Shown: positions 1-10,040, counted from the stretch's first letter. The stretch: DNA of 64,000 nt from Plantactinospora sp. KBS50 (GCF_002285795.1 NZ_CP022961.1:4716001-4780000); one strand, 5' to 3'. Translations and numbers: made by a program. The notes: generated by a model not told the origin, from the sequence alone.

Positions 1-17
1 CGCCGGAACGCACGGCC

Positions 18-37
18 TAGGCTCGACCGTGGAGGTG
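18..37 (+). promoter_or_regulatory. Candidate -10 box and ribosome binding site of the first gene
   Basis: TAGGCT at 18-23 fits the actinobacterial TANNNT -10 pattern, and GGAGGTG at 31-37 is a strong Shine-Dalgarno sequence 5 nt before the ATG at 43. Any -35 element would lie at or beyond the window edge and cannot be judged. Confidence 0.45.
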
Positions 38-42
38 TTCTG

Positions 43-918
43 ATGAAGTTGGGCCTGCACTACTGGACCTTTGCCAACCCGGCCGACCCGGCGGCCATCG
101 GGCCGACCCTGGCCCGGACCGCGACCCTGGCCGAGGAGGCCGGGGTCGCCTCGTTCACCGTGATGGACCACTATTTCCAGATGGAGAGCACGGCTCCAGC
201 ACAGGACCCGATGCTGGAGGCGTACACGACGCTGGGCTACCTCGCGGCGCTGACCCGGCGGATGACCCTCGGTGTGCTGGTCACCGGCGTGATGTACCGG
301 TACCCCGGCCTCCTCGCCAAGATCGTCAGCAGTCTCGACGTGCTCTCCGGCGGCCGGGCCCGGCTCGGCATCGGTGCCTCCTGGTACGAGCGGGAGCAGC
401 GCGGCCTGGGCGTTCCGGTGGTCCCGATGGCCGAGCGGTTCGAACGGCTGGAGGAGACGCTGCGGATCTGTCGCCAGATGTGGAGCGACGACAACGGCCC
501 GTTCGCCGGCCAGCACTACCAGCTCGCCGAGACGCTCAACTCGCCGCAGCCGCTGAGCCGCCCGCACCCGCCCATCATGATCGGCGGCAGTGGCGAGAAG
601 AAGACGCTGCGCCTGGTGGCCCGGTACGCCGACGCCTGCAACCTGTTCGGCAGCGGGCCGGAGGACGTGGCGCACAAGCTCGACGTACTGCGCCGGCACT
701 GCGCCGACGAGGACCGCGACTACGACGAGATCACCAAGACCGTGCTGGTCATGCGTCCTCCGCTGGTCGATGTGGACGCCTGGGTCGCCGAGGTCGAGGC
801 GTACGCGAAGCTCGGGGTGACCGAGGTGCAGACCATGCCGGCCCGCGACAGCGACCCCGTCGAGTTCACCCGGCAGCTCGCCGACCAGGTACTACCCCGG
901 CTCACCGCGCTGCCCTGA
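43..918 (+). CDS. LLM-class (luciferase-like) F420-dependent oxidoreductase
   Basis: This 291-residue protein has the bacterial luciferase-like TIM-barrel pattern used by F420- or FMN-dependent oxidoreductases. Visible family blocks are MKLGLHYWTF at the N-terminus, MDHYFQ at about 41-46, TRRMTLGVLVTG at 71-82, LSGGRARLGIGASWYE at 101-116 and PPIMIGGSGEKKTLR in the second half. The early VMDHYF and the GIGASWYE block resemble the F420-binding subfamily rather than true luciferases; this is family knowledge and not proof. The enzyme should be cytoplasmic and the substrate cannot be told from sequence. The ATG at 43 is supported by GGAGGTG 5 nt upstream. A perfect 40-bp palindrome follows the stop and separates it from the convergent ABC exporter genes. 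Confidence 0.85.
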   Translation: MKLGLHYWTFANPADPAAIGPTLARTATLAEEAGVASFTVMDHYFQMESTAPAQDPMLEAYTTLGYLAALTRRMTLGVLVTGVMYRYPGLLAKIVSSLDVLSGGRARLGIGASWYEREQRGLGVPVVPMAERFERLEETLRICRQMWSDDNGPFAGQHYQLAETLNSPQPLSRPHPPIMIGGSGEKKTLRLVARYADACNLFGSGPEDVAHKLDVLRRHCADEDRDYDEITKTVLVMRPPLVDVDAWVAEVEAYAKLGVTEVQTMPARDSDPVEFTRQLADQVLPRLTALP

Positions 919-924
919 CCCGGC

Positions 925-964
925 CCGGGTTGGTGCGGACGCGGCCGCGTCCGCACCAACCCGG
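925..964. terminator. Perfect 40-bp palindrome between convergent genes
   Basis: The left arm at 925-944 (CCGGGTTGGTGCGGACGCGG) is followed directly by its exact reverse complement at 945-964. It sits 6 bp after the stop of the oxidoreductase and about 70 bp beyond the stop of the convergent ABC gene. There is no T-tract, so a bidirectional stem-type terminator is the most likely role. Confidence 0.6.
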
Positions 965-1050
965 CGCGACGCTGGCGTGGCTGTGTCAGCCCCGCGCGAC
1001 GCTGACGCGTCTGTTCCAGCCCCGCGCGACGCTAGCGCGTCTGTTCCAGC
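961..1050. repeat. Three tandem 30-bp repeats covering the 3' end of the ABC gene
   Basis: Units at 961-990, 991-1020 and 1021-1050 share a CCGCGCGACGCT start and a CTGTTCCAGC end, with a few substitutions in the first unit. The third unit contains the last codons and the stop (1032-1034) of the minus-strand ABC gene. The array therefore looks like a duplication of that gene end. Confidence 0.75.
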
Positions 1051-2999
1051 CAGGACGCGTACAGCAGCCCGTACACCGAGGACGGATCGCGCACCAGATC
1101 GTCGTGCGGCCCGCGCTGCACGACCCGACCCCGGTCCACCACGATCACCTCGTCGGCGGCCTGGGCGGTGGAGAGCCGGTGCGCGATCGCCACGGTGGTC
1201 CGGCCGCGGGTCACGGCGTCCAGCGTGCGTTGCAGCCGTACCTCGGTGGCCGGGTCCACCGCGCTGGTCGCCTCGTCCAGCACCAGCAGGTCGGGATCGG
1301 CGACGTACGCCCGGGCCAGCGCCACGAGCTGCCGCTCCCCCACGCTGAGCGCCTCGCCGCGCTCGCCGACCGGGGTGTCCAACCCCGCCGGCAGGCCCGA
1401 TACCCAGTCGTCCAGACCCAGTTCGGCGAAGGCGGCGGCCAGCTCCGCGTCGGTCATCGCGGGACGGGCGAACCGGACATTGCCGGCCACCGTGGAGTCG
1501 AACAGGAACCCGTCCTGCGGCACCATCACCACCCGGGAACGCAGCGACCCGAACCGCACCCGGACCAGCGGCGCGCCGGCCAGCAGCACCTCCCCGGTGC
1601 TCGGGTCCATCAGCCGGGTCAGCAGCTTGGCGAAGGTGGTCTTGCCGCTGCCGGTCTCGCCGACCACGGCCACCCGGGTGCGGGCCGGGATGTGCAGGCT
1701 CACGTCGGACAGCACCGGCGGCCCGGGTACCGGCCGGCCGTCCGGGCCGGCCGTCGGGTACGCGAAGCCGACATCGACGAACCGCACGTCCAGCGGGCCG
1801 GGCGGCAGGTCGACGCCGTCGTCGCCCGGGTCCGCCACGTCCGGTTCGAGGTCGAGCACGTCGAGCACCCGGCGCCAGCCGGCGATCGCGTTCTGCGCCT
1901 CGTTGAGCACCTCGGTGGCGATCTGCACCGGCTGGATGAACAGCGTCACCAGGAACAGGAAGGCGGTGAGCTGGCCGATGGTGAGCCGGTCGCCCACGCC
2001 CATCCAGACGCCCAGGACGACCACGGCGGCCAGCGCCACCCCGGCCGCGAGTTCCCCGACGGAGGAGCCGTAGATGCTGATCCGGATCGCGCGCTGCTGG
2101 GCCTGCCGCTGCGCGTCGATGGTCTCGTCCAGCCGGGCGGCGGTGCGCCGGGCGACCCCGTACGCCCGGATCACCGGCGCGCCGACCACGCTCTCGGCGA
2201 CGGCCGTGAGCATCGCCCCGGTCCGCACCCGCACCTGCGCGTACGCCCCGGCGAGCCGGTTCTGCAACACCCGGATGATCATGACGGCCGGCAGGAAGGC
2301 CAGGTAGACGGCGAGGGTGAGCTGCCAGGAGTAGACCGCCATCACCACGGTCGTGACGACCAGCTGGCCGAGGTTGACCAGCAGGATCACCCCGCCCCAC
2401 TGGAGGAACTGGGTGATCTGGTCCACGTCGCTGGTCACCCGGGACACCAGCGACCCGCGCCGCTCCGACTGCTGGTGCAGCATGGACAGGTCGTGCACGT
2501 GCCGGAAGGCCCGGATCCGCACGTTGGCCAGCGCCGTCTCGCTCACCGTGAACAGCCGGCGCATCATCAGGTAGCCGCAGGCGGTGGTGACCACCAGCAC
2601 GGCGGCCGTGATCAGCACCACCGTGCCGACCACCCGCAGGTCGGGACCGCCCGGCACGGTCAGCCCGCGGTCGATGCCCTGCTGCACCGCGACCGGTACG
2701 GCGGCCCGGCCGATCATCGAGATCAGCGCAAGCACCAGCGTGCCGGCCAGCCCGGTGCGCAGTTCGGGCGAGAGCGCGAGGCCGCGGCGCAGCGTGCCCC
2801 AGGTGCTCTCCGTCGGCGCCTGCGCCCCCGGCGACCCGTCGGTGGCCGGCGTACCGGTCCCCGCCGGCGCGGCCGTGCTCTGCGGGGCGGCGGTCTGCGC
2901 GGTCGCGGTCTGCGGGGCACCGGTCGGCCGCCGGTCGGCCGGCCGCCCGTCACCGGGCCGCCCGTCCGCCGGTCGTTTCCCGGTCATCGGCGCCGTCAC
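1032..2999 (-). CDS. ABC exporter half-transporter, subunit with canonical Walker B
   Basis: This 655-residue protein fuses a six-helix exporter membrane domain (about residues 60-370) to an ATPase domain. The Walker A lysine is Lys453 in GETGSGKTT, Walker B is LLVLDEATSAVD with catalytic Glu576, and the switch histidine is His607 (AIAHRLST). The signature is degenerate: LSVGERQ instead of LSGGQ. It should dimerise with the preceding half-transporter at 2996-4951, which keeps LSGGQ but lacks the Glu and His, so one composite site is catalytic and the other degenerate. The GTG start at 2999 overlaps the upstream stop (GTGA) and has GGAGGTG about 8 nt before it. The N-terminal 60 residues are low complexity (repeats of RPADGRPGDG type). 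The exported substrate is unknown; multidrug or lipid export is typical for the family. Confidence 0.9.
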   Translation of the reverse strand: MTAPMTGKRPADGRPGDGRPADRRPTGAPQTATAQTAAPQSTAAPAGTGTPATDGSPGAQAPTESTWGTLRRGLALSPELRTGLAGTLVLALISMIGRAAVPVAVQQGIDRGLTVPGGPDLRVVGTVVLITAAVLVVTTACGYLMMRRLFTVSETALANVRIRAFRHVHDLSMLHQQSERRGSLVSRVTSDVDQITQFLQWGGVILLVNLGQLVVTTVVMAVYSWQLTLAVYLAFLPAVMIIRVLQNRLAGAYAQVRVRTGAMLTAVAESVVGAPVIRAYGVARRTAARLDETIDAQRQAQQRAIRISIYGSSVGELAAGVALAAVVVLGVWMGVGDRLTIGQLTAFLFLVTLFIQPVQIATEVLNEAQNAIAGWRRVLDVLDLEPDVADPGDDGVDLPPGPLDVRFVDVGFAYPTAGPDGRPVPGPPVLSDVSLHIPARTRVAVVGETGSGKTTFAKLLTRLMDPSTGEVLLAGAPLVRVRFGSLRSRVVMVPQDGFLFDSTVAGNVRFARPAMTDAELAAAFAELGLDDWVSGLPAGLDTPVGERGEALSVGERQLVALARAYVADPDLLVLDEATSAVDPATEVRLQRTLDAVTRGRTTVAIAHRLSTAQAADEVIVVDRGRVVQRGPHDDLVRDPSSVYGLLYASWLEQTR

Positions 3000-4951
3000 G
3001 GAACGCGCACCTCCTCCTCGGCGCGGCCGGACGTCCGTTCCCGCTCCGCCTCCGCCTTCTCGTACGCGGTCACCAGGTCCGCGTACCCCGGGACCGTTGC
3101 CAGCAGTTCGGTGTGGGTGCCCCGGGCGACCACCCGGCCGTGCTCGACGTACACCACCTCGTCGGCCAGCGCGATCGTGGCCCGGCGGTACGCGACCACC
3201 AGGATCGAGGCGCCCGGGGCGGACGTAGCGTCGCCGGCCCGGTCGCCGCGCAGCGCGGCCAGGATCGCGGCCTCGACCCGCGGGTCGACCGCGCTGGTGG
3301 CGTCGTCCAGCACCAGCAGCCGCGGCCGGCCGGCCAGCGCGCGGGCCAGGGTCAGCCGCTGCCGCTGCCCGCCGGAGAGCGAGGTGCCGCGCTCCCCGAC
3401 CATGGTGTCCAGCCCCTCGGGCAGCGCCGTCACGAAGCCGGCCGCCTCGGCCAGCCGCAGCGCCGCCCAGGCGTCCTCGTCGGTGCGCCCCGGCCGGTCC
3501 AGGGTGATGTTGGCCCGGACGGTGTCGTCGAAGACGAACGGCACCTGCGCCACCAGCGCGGTGGTGGCGGTCAGCGACCCGATGGTCAGCGACCGGACGT
3601 CCACGCCGTCGATCCGGACGGCACCGGCGGCCGGATCGACCAGCCGGACCGCCAGCGAGGCGATCGTCGACTTGCCCGATCCGGTCGGGCCGACCAGCGC
3701 GACCGTCCGGCCGGCGGGCACCTCGAACGTGACGTCCTTGAGCACCGGGGTGGCCACCGCCGCCGGGTCCGCGGGCTCGTAGCCGAAGCTGACCCCGTCG
3801 AAGGCGAGCGTCGCGGGGGCGCCGCCGCGGTGCTCCAGCGTCGTTTCGCCGTACGGCATCTGCCCGCTGGCGGCCAGCACCCGGGACACCCGGTCCCAGC
3901 CGGCGACGCTGCGCGGCAGCTCGGCCAGCACCCAGCCGATCGCCCGGACCGGGAAGGCGAGCACGGTGAACAGGAACGCGACGCTCACCAGCTCGGTGAC
4001 CGAGATGGCGCCCTGGCGCAGCCGCAGCGCACCGACCACGAGCACGACCAGGGTGCCGATGCTGGGCAGCGTCTCCAGCATCGGGTCGAAGAACCCCCGC
4101 AGCCGGCCCACGGCGATCAGGGAGTTGCGCAGCTCGGCGGCCTGCGCGGCGAACCGGGCGGTCTCCTCCGCCTCCCGGCCCATGGTCTTGACCACGAGCG
4201 CGCCGTCGAAGCTCTCGTGCGCGGTGGCGCTCACCTCGGCCCGCATCCGCTGGGCCCGCGCCTGCCGCGGCGCCATCCGCCGCGAGTAGACGACGTTGAG
4301 CGTGAACAGCGCGGGGAAGACCGCGACGCCGACCAGCGCCAGCGCCCAGTCGGTGACGAACAGCGAGCCGACCGCGGCCACCAGCATCACCAGGGTCCCC
4401 ACCGCGAACGGCAGCGGGGCGATCGGGAACCAGGCCGCCTCGACGTCGGAGTTGGCGTTGGACAGCAGGGTCCCGGTGGCGTGCCGGTGGTGCCAGGACA
4501 GCGGGAGTTCCAGGTAGCGCCGGGTGACCTGGCGGCGGTACGCGGCCTGGAGCCGGTACTGCATGTAGCCGGCACCGAGCCGGCGGCCGAAGACCCCGAC
4601 CACGCGCAGCCCGCTGATCCCGAGCAGCGCCGCCGCGCTCAGCGCGACGATTCCCACCTCGGCCCGGCCGGTCTCGATCGCCGGCACGGCCACCCGGCCG
4701 ACGATCGCGCCGACCACGTACGCGTTGGCGATCACCAGCAGGCTGAACAGCACGCTGCCGGCCACGGCCGCCGCGAAGATCCGCGGCTGTTCCCGGATGG
4801 CCCGGCCGAGCACGCGAAGTCCCCGGCCGAGCACGTCCCGGCTTGTCTTGTCGGTCCGCACGCTCTCCCCGTGCCGTAAGCCACCGAAGTCCACCGCCAT
4901 CCTTACCGGTCCGGCGGCCCGCGACGACCCGATATCGCCTGTGTCCACCAT
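2996..4951 (-). CDS. ABC exporter half-transporter, degenerate-site subunit
   Basis: This is an ABC transporter half with membrane domain followed by ATPase, about 651 residues from the ATG at 4951. Walker A is GPTGSGKST (Lys427) and the signature LSGGQRQRL is canonical. Walker B reads LLVLDDATSAVD, with Asp550 where the catalytic Glu belongs, and the switch region reads VVAYRRATI, with Tyr588 replacing the His. These two changes are the hallmark of the non-hydrolytic site of heterodimeric exporters such as TM287/288 or BmrCD, and they are complemented by the next gene, which overlaps by 4 bp. The start is uncertain: 4951, 4900 (MAVDFGG) and an upstream 5029 are in frame and none has a strong ribosome binding site. 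The gene diverges from the metal-binding protein at 5028. Confidence 0.88.
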   Translation of the reverse strand: MVDTGDIGSSRAAGPVRMAVDFGGLRHGESVRTDKTSRDVLGRGLRVLGRAIREQPRIFAAAVAGSVLFSLLVIANAYVVGAIVGRVAVPAIETGRAEVGIVALSAAALLGISGLRVVGVFGRRLGAGYMQYRLQAAYRRQVTRRYLELPLSWHHRHATGTLLSNANSDVEAAWFPIAPLPFAVGTLVMLVAAVGSLFVTDWALALVGVAVFPALFTLNVVYSRRMAPRQARAQRMRAEVSATAHESFDGALVVKTMGREAEETARFAAQAAELRNSLIAVGRLRGFFDPMLETLPSIGTLVVLVVGALRLRQGAISVTELVSVAFLFTVLAFPVRAIGWVLAELPRSVAGWDRVSRVLAASGQMPYGETTLEHRGGAPATLAFDGVSFGYEPADPAAVATPVLKDVTFEVPAGRTVALVGPTGSGKSTIASLAVRLVDPAAGAVRIDGVDVRSLTIGSLTATTALVAQVPFVFDDTVRANITLDRPGRTDEDAWAALRLAEAAGFVTALPEGLDTMVGERGTSLSGGQRQRLTLARALAGRPRLLVLDDATSAVDPRVEAAILAALRGDRAGDATSAPGASILVVAYRRATIALADEVVYVEHGRVVARGTHTELLATVPGYADLVTAYEKAEAERERTSGRAEEEVRVP

Positions 4952-5013
4952 CACAGACCCCCGCGGGGGCACATCCGCCGCCCGGTTGGGCGGGCGGCGG
5001 CGCCGATCTGGGC

Positions 5014-5019
5014 CTACGA
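5014..5019 (+). promoter_or_regulatory. Leaderless -10 box TACGAT
   Basis: TACGAT lies 8 nt before the ATG at 5028 and no Shine-Dalgarno sequence is present between them. This is the usual arrangement of a leaderless actinobacterial transcript. Confidence 0.5.
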
Positions 5020-5027
5020 TCGGCGGC

Positions 5028-5657
5028 ATGTCGCGGTTCGCCCGTTCGGAGCGTCAGGAACTCGCCGATCTGCTGCTGGCCGTCGGGCCGGACGCGGCCA
5101 CCCTCGACGAGGGCTGGACCACCCGGGACCTCGCGGCCCATCTCGTGCTCCGCGAACGGCGCCCGGACGCCGCGGCCGGGATCCTGCTGCCGCCGGTGCG
5201 CCGGCACACCGACCGGGTCCAGGCCCGGCTGGCGGCCATACCGTACCAGCGGCTGGTGGAGCTGGTCCGCCAACCGCCCTGGTGGAGCCCGGTGAGCAAC
5301 CCGCTGGTGCACGAGCAGGCCAACCTGATGGAGTTCTTCGTCCACCACGAGGACGTCCGCCGGGCCGGGACCGGCTGGCAGCCGCGGAACCTGCCCGCCG
5401 CCCAGCAGGCGGCGCTGTGGCGCCGGCTGCCGGCGCTGGCCCGGCTCGCCCTGCGCCGGTTCCCGGCCACGGTGCTGGTGCAGGCGCCCGAGCACGGCGA
5501 GACCTCGGCGGGCGGCACCGGCGACCAGCTGCGCCTGGTGGGTGCCCCCGGCGAGCTGATCCTGTTCCTGTTCGGCCGGCAGCGCGCCGCCCGGGTCCAG
5601 TTGGACGGCCCGGCCGCGCTCGTCGAACGGCTCCGGACCGCCCGGCTCGGCGTCTGA
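5028..5657 (+). CDS. TIGR03085-type metal-binding protein (DinB/maleylpyruvate isomerase-like)
   Basis: This 209-residue protein resembles the TIGR03085 branch of the DinB/mycothiol-dependent maleylpyruvate isomerase-like superfamily. It opens with RSERQELADLLL and a WTTRDLAAHLVLRERR block (about 30-45), followed by NLMEFFVHHEDVRRAGTGW (about 102-120). The histidines in AAHLVLRE and FFVHHED are the likely metal ligands of the four-helix bundle. The family is common in actinobacteria and its reaction is unknown; a mycothiol-related transferase is one guess. The start at 5028 follows a TACGAT -10 box with no ribosome binding site, so translation is probably leaderless. It is expressed away from the ABC exporter pair. 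Confidence 0.8.
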   Translation: MSRFARSERQELADLLLAVGPDAATLDEGWTTRDLAAHLVLRERRPDAAAGILLPPVRRHTDRVQARLAAIPYQRLVELVRQPPWWSPVSNPLVHEQANLMEFFVHHEDVRRAGTGWQPRNLPAAQQAALWRRLPALARLALRRFPATVLVQAPEHGETSAGGTGDQLRLVGAPGELILFLFGRQRAARVQLDGPAALVERLRTARLGV

Positions 5658-6015
5658 CCCTGAGCGGCCACTGACACTGAGCCGCCGATGAGCGGCCACT
5701 GAGCGGCCGCTGAGCGGCCACTGAGCCCACACCGCCCTCCGCCGGGGCCGCCGTCCCCGGCCGGTTCGGTCCCGCACGGCCGCTGAGCGCACCCGTATCC
5801 CCCGCCGGGCTTCCGGTCCCGGCCGGACCGGCATGCCGACGGTACGTCCGGGCGCGCGTTTGTCACTGATTGGTCAATCAGCACCCGGTGCAACTTTCCC
5901 CGTGCAATTGGCCTTAGGCTCAACCCGCCGGTCGGACGAACCCGCGGCGGCAATGCCCGCCGGGTCGGTGTGCGGCCATCCCCGGCCGATCGGATGCCAG
6001 CGAGGAGGAGTCACC
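5658..6015. other. Gene-free spacer with short repeats and a terpene synthase promoter region
   Basis: The first part (5663-5728) is built of degenerate copies of TGAGCGGCCACTGA. The rest is a GC-rich stretch that drops to noticeably lower G+C at 5858-5925. That part holds a 14-bp palindrome at 5867-5880 and two GTGCAA(C/T)T motifs at 5888-5895 and 5902-5909. No protein-coding signal is visible. Confidence 0.6.
5867..5880. promoter_or_regulatory. Operator-like palindrome upstream of the terpene synthase
   Basis: TGATTGGTCAATCA is a palindrome with 6-bp arms around a central GT, in an AT-rich patch of an otherwise GC-rich region. TAGGCT at 5915-5920 could be the -10 box it controls. It resembles TetR- or MarR-type operators; the regulator is unknown and no such gene lies nearby. 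Confidence 0.4.
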
Positions 6016-6969
6016 ATGCGCACCTTCGCAGCATCGGCCCTCATCGAACCCCCGTTCCCGGCCCGCCTCAACGCACACAGTGCCGCCGCCGCCGACCGGT
6101 CCGGTCGGTGGGCCGCCGAGCTGGGCCTGGCGGCCACCCCCGACGACGCCGGCCGGCTCGCCCGGGCGAACGCCGCCGACCTGGCCGGACGCGCCTGCCC
6201 GGACGCCGCACCCGAGCACCTGGAACTGCTCACCGACCTGATCACCTGGTTGTTCGCGTTCGACGACCGGTGCGACGACGACGGCCTGGGCGCCGATCCC
6301 GGCCGGCTGGCGCCGGTGGTGGCCCGGCTGCTGGACATCGTCGACCTGATCGGCGACGACGCCCCCGCCCAGTTGCTGGAGTCCGCCGGGCCGATCGGGG
6401 TGGCGCTGCACGATCTCGGCCGCCGGGTCCGCGCGCAGAGCCCGCCCGCGCTGCTGCTGCGGTTCGCCACCGAGCTGCGCGACTACCTGCTCGCACTGCT
6501 CTGGGAGGCGGCCAACCGGGCGCAGCGCCGCCGGCCGGTGGTCTCCGAGTACATCCAGATGCGCCGGCACACCGGCGCGGTGTATCCCAGCCTCACCCTC
6601 ACCGACGCGGCGCACCACGCCGACCCGGACGCGACCTGGCTCGCCGACTCCCGGGTGTCCAAACTGGATCTGCTCGCGGTCGACCTGGTCTGCTGGTGCA
6701 ACGACATCTTCTCCTACGACAAGGAGCGCCGGGCCGGGTCCGACGGGCACAACCTGGCGGCGGCCGTGGCCAACGAGACGGGCCTGGACGAGGCCAAGGC
6801 GCTGGCCGCCGCCGCGAACCGGTTCAACGACGCGCTGGAGGCGTACCTCCGGCTGGAGCCCGAGGTGCTGGCCGGCGGCGACCCGCAGGTCGCCCGGTTC
6901 GCCGCCGCCCGGCGGTGCTGGATCCGGGGCACCTACGACTGGTCCCTGCGGGCCGCCCGGTACCACTGA
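6016..6969 (+). CDS. Class I terpene synthase
   Basis: This 317-residue terpene cyclase should ionise a prenyl diphosphate (probably farnesyl diphosphate) and cyclise it in the cytoplasm. The aspartate-rich motif is FDDRCDDD (Asp83, Asp84, Asp87, Asp88) and the NSE triad is NDIFSYDKE (Asn229, Ser233, Glu237). A SLRAARYH C-terminus supplies the conserved Arg-Tyr pair that contacts diphosphate. Both Mg2+ motifs are intact, so the enzyme is probably active. The ATG at 6016 follows GAGGAGGAG at 6002-6010. No P450, prenyl transferase or methyltransferase is adjacent, so the gene is an orphan cyclase. The product cannot be predicted, and lack of a second domain rules out a two-domain geosmin synthase. 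Confidence 0.88.
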   Translation: MRTFAASALIEPPFPARLNAHSAAAADRSGRWAAELGLAATPDDAGRLARANAADLAGRACPDAAPEHLELLTDLITWLFAFDDRCDDDGLGADPGRLAPVVARLLDIVDLIGDDAPAQLLESAGPIGVALHDLGRRVRAQSPPALLLRFATELRDYLLALLWEAANRAQRRRPVVSEYIQMRRHTGAVYPSLTLTDAAHHADPDATWLADSRVSKLDLLAVDLVCWCNDIFSYDKERRAGSDGHNLAAAVANETGLDEAKALAAAANRFNDALEAYLRLEPEVLAGGDPQVARFAAARRCWIRGTYDWSLRAARYH

Positions 6970-6971
6970 TC

Positions 6972-7090
6972 GCCCCCGGCGGCGGCACCGGTCACCGCCG
7001 GCCGGGTCCGACCGGGTCCGGTCACCGCCCGCCGGGTCCGGCCGGGTCCGGTCGGCGCCCGCCGGAGCCGATCAGCGCCCGCCGGAGCCG
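6972..7090. repeat. Degenerate GC-rich direct repeats
   Basis: The spacer between the terpene synthase and the acyl-CoA synthetase holds several copies of GCCGGGTCCGG-like and GCGCCCGCCGGAGCCG elements in direct orientation. The function is unknown; it matches the pattern of repeats beyond gene ends seen elsewhere in the window. Confidence 0.5.
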
Positions 7091-7197
7091 GCCGCAGGCG
7101 GCCCCACTAGCCGATGGCGTGGACCACGCAATACCCTTCGGTAACCGCGACCGAGCGTGACGCCCGTCACGCGCGACCACCGAAGGCGGCAGCACCG

Positions 7198-9024
<1,827 letters not shown>

Positions 9025-9034
9025 CCTGGCGCAT

Positions 9035-9098
9035 CCTCCGGCATCGCCGCATCAAATCCGTACCCGTTGGGTAAGCCTCGATGCGGCGGCGCCGGAGG
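9035..9098 (+). terminator. Long imperfect hairpin after the acyl-CoA synthetase
   Basis: The 19-nt arms at 9035-9053 and 9080-9098 pair at 17 positions, and the 26-nt loop itself contains ACCC-GTT-GGGT. It begins 11 bp after the stop codon. There is no U-tract, as is common in actinobacteria. Confidence 0.55.
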
Positions 9099-9138
9099 GA
9101 CCGGGCGTCGCCACCACGAGCGAGGGGGGCGACCGGTC

Positions 9139-10023
9139 ATGGCAGCCTGGGTGTCAGCACACGTCCAGACCGGTGCCCTGGTGATCACCCTGACCGGTGG
9201 CTGGAACGTGGCCCAGGCGCACGTGCTGCGCCGTGCCCTGGCCCGACACGTGGTGCACCTTCCCCCGTACGTGGTGCTGGACCGCACCCGGCAGTCGGCC
9301 GGCGCGCTCCTGCCGGTCCTGGTCTTCAACACCTACTGCCGCAACCGGGGGATTGTCATGGTCATCTGCGGGTCCGTTCCGGTGCTGCGCCTCCTGCTCC
9401 GCCGGGCGCCGGGCGGTCGGGTCCGCGCCTACCCCAGCCTCGCCGAGGCGCTCGGCGCGCTGCGGCCGTACCCCTGCCCGCCGCGGGTGCGCCGGGCGCA
9501 CCTGCGGATGGCGCCCGGACCGGAGGCGCCGGCCGCGGCCCGCCGGATGGTGCGCGAGTGCTGCCGGCGGTGGGGCGTCGAGGAGGGCGTCGACAACGGC
9601 CAACTGGTCGTCTCGGAACTGGTGGCCAACGCGGCCGAGCACGCCGGTACCGACATCGACGTCACTGTCTCCCAGCACCGCGGCCGGCTGCGGATCGCCG
9701 TGGGTGACCGCAGTCGGGACCTGCCGGCGGTGGACCCCGCCCGGGCCGCCGACCCGACCCGGATCGCGCTCGCCGAACGCGGCCGGGGACTGGACCTGGT
9801 CAGCCGCTCGGCCAGCGGGTTCGGCATCCTGCCGGCGACCGACGGGAAGATCGTCTGGGCGAGCGTGCCGGTGACCCGGTCGCGCGGGGGCGTGCTGCCC
9901 CGCCGGATCCCGCTGCCCAGCCGGGATCTGCTGCCCCGGCTGCGCGCGCCGCGCCGGTGGCGCCGGCCGGTGGGCTGGCTGGTCCGGCCCCGCCCGGTGG
10001 CCACCCGTCCCCGGCTGGCCTGA
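9139..10023 (+). CDS. STAS-like plus HATPase (RsbW/SpoIIAB-like) regulatory protein
   Basis: This 294-residue protein has two parts. The first (about residues 1-105) resembles a STAS fold of anti-sigma antagonists: ALVITLTGGWNVAQAHVLR, then YVVLDRTRQSAGALLPVLVF, where the usual phospho-serine loop would be. The second (about 130-245) is a serine-kinase type HATPase: QLVVSELVANAAEHAG is the N box and RGRGLDLVSRSASGFG the G box. A STAS domain fused to its usual partner kinase suggests an intramolecular switch acting on a sigma factor or antagonist; this role is inferred. The start at 9139 follows GAGGGGGG at 9122-9129. The last 45 residues are Arg/Pro-rich. It is not linked to a sigma factor gene here. 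Confidence 0.75.
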   Translation: MAAWVSAHVQTGALVITLTGGWNVAQAHVLRRALARHVVHLPPYVVLDRTRQSAGALLPVLVFNTYCRNRGIVMVICGSVPVLRLLLRRAPGGRVRAYPSLAEALGALRPYPCPPRVRRAHLRMAPGPEAPAAARRMVRECCRRWGVEEGVDNGQLVVSELVANAAEHAGTDIDVTVSQHRGRLRIAVGDRSRDLPAVDPARAADPTRIALAERGRGLDLVSRSASGFGILPATDGKIVWASVPVTRSRGGVLPRRIPLPSRDLLPRLRAPRRWRRPVGWLVRPRPVATRPRLA

Positions 10024-10040
10024 GCCCCCGCGCCGGCCCC

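Noticed and set aside
480-3782. A 1100-codon plus-strand open frame across the oxidoreductase end and both ABC genes
   Set aside because: It is Arg/Pro/His-rich with no family motifs and runs opposite to two well-supported ABC genes. Long open frames on the opposite strand are common at this G+C content.
4952-5834. Upstream extension of the ABC gene frame to 5834
   Set aside because: The extra sequence lies opposite the TIGR03085 gene and is low-complexity Arg/Gly/Pro; nothing matches ABC N-termini.
6016-6969. Geosmin or 2-methylisoborneol synthase
   Set aside because: It lacks the second domain of geosmin synthase and no methyltransferase partner is adjacent. The product is left open.
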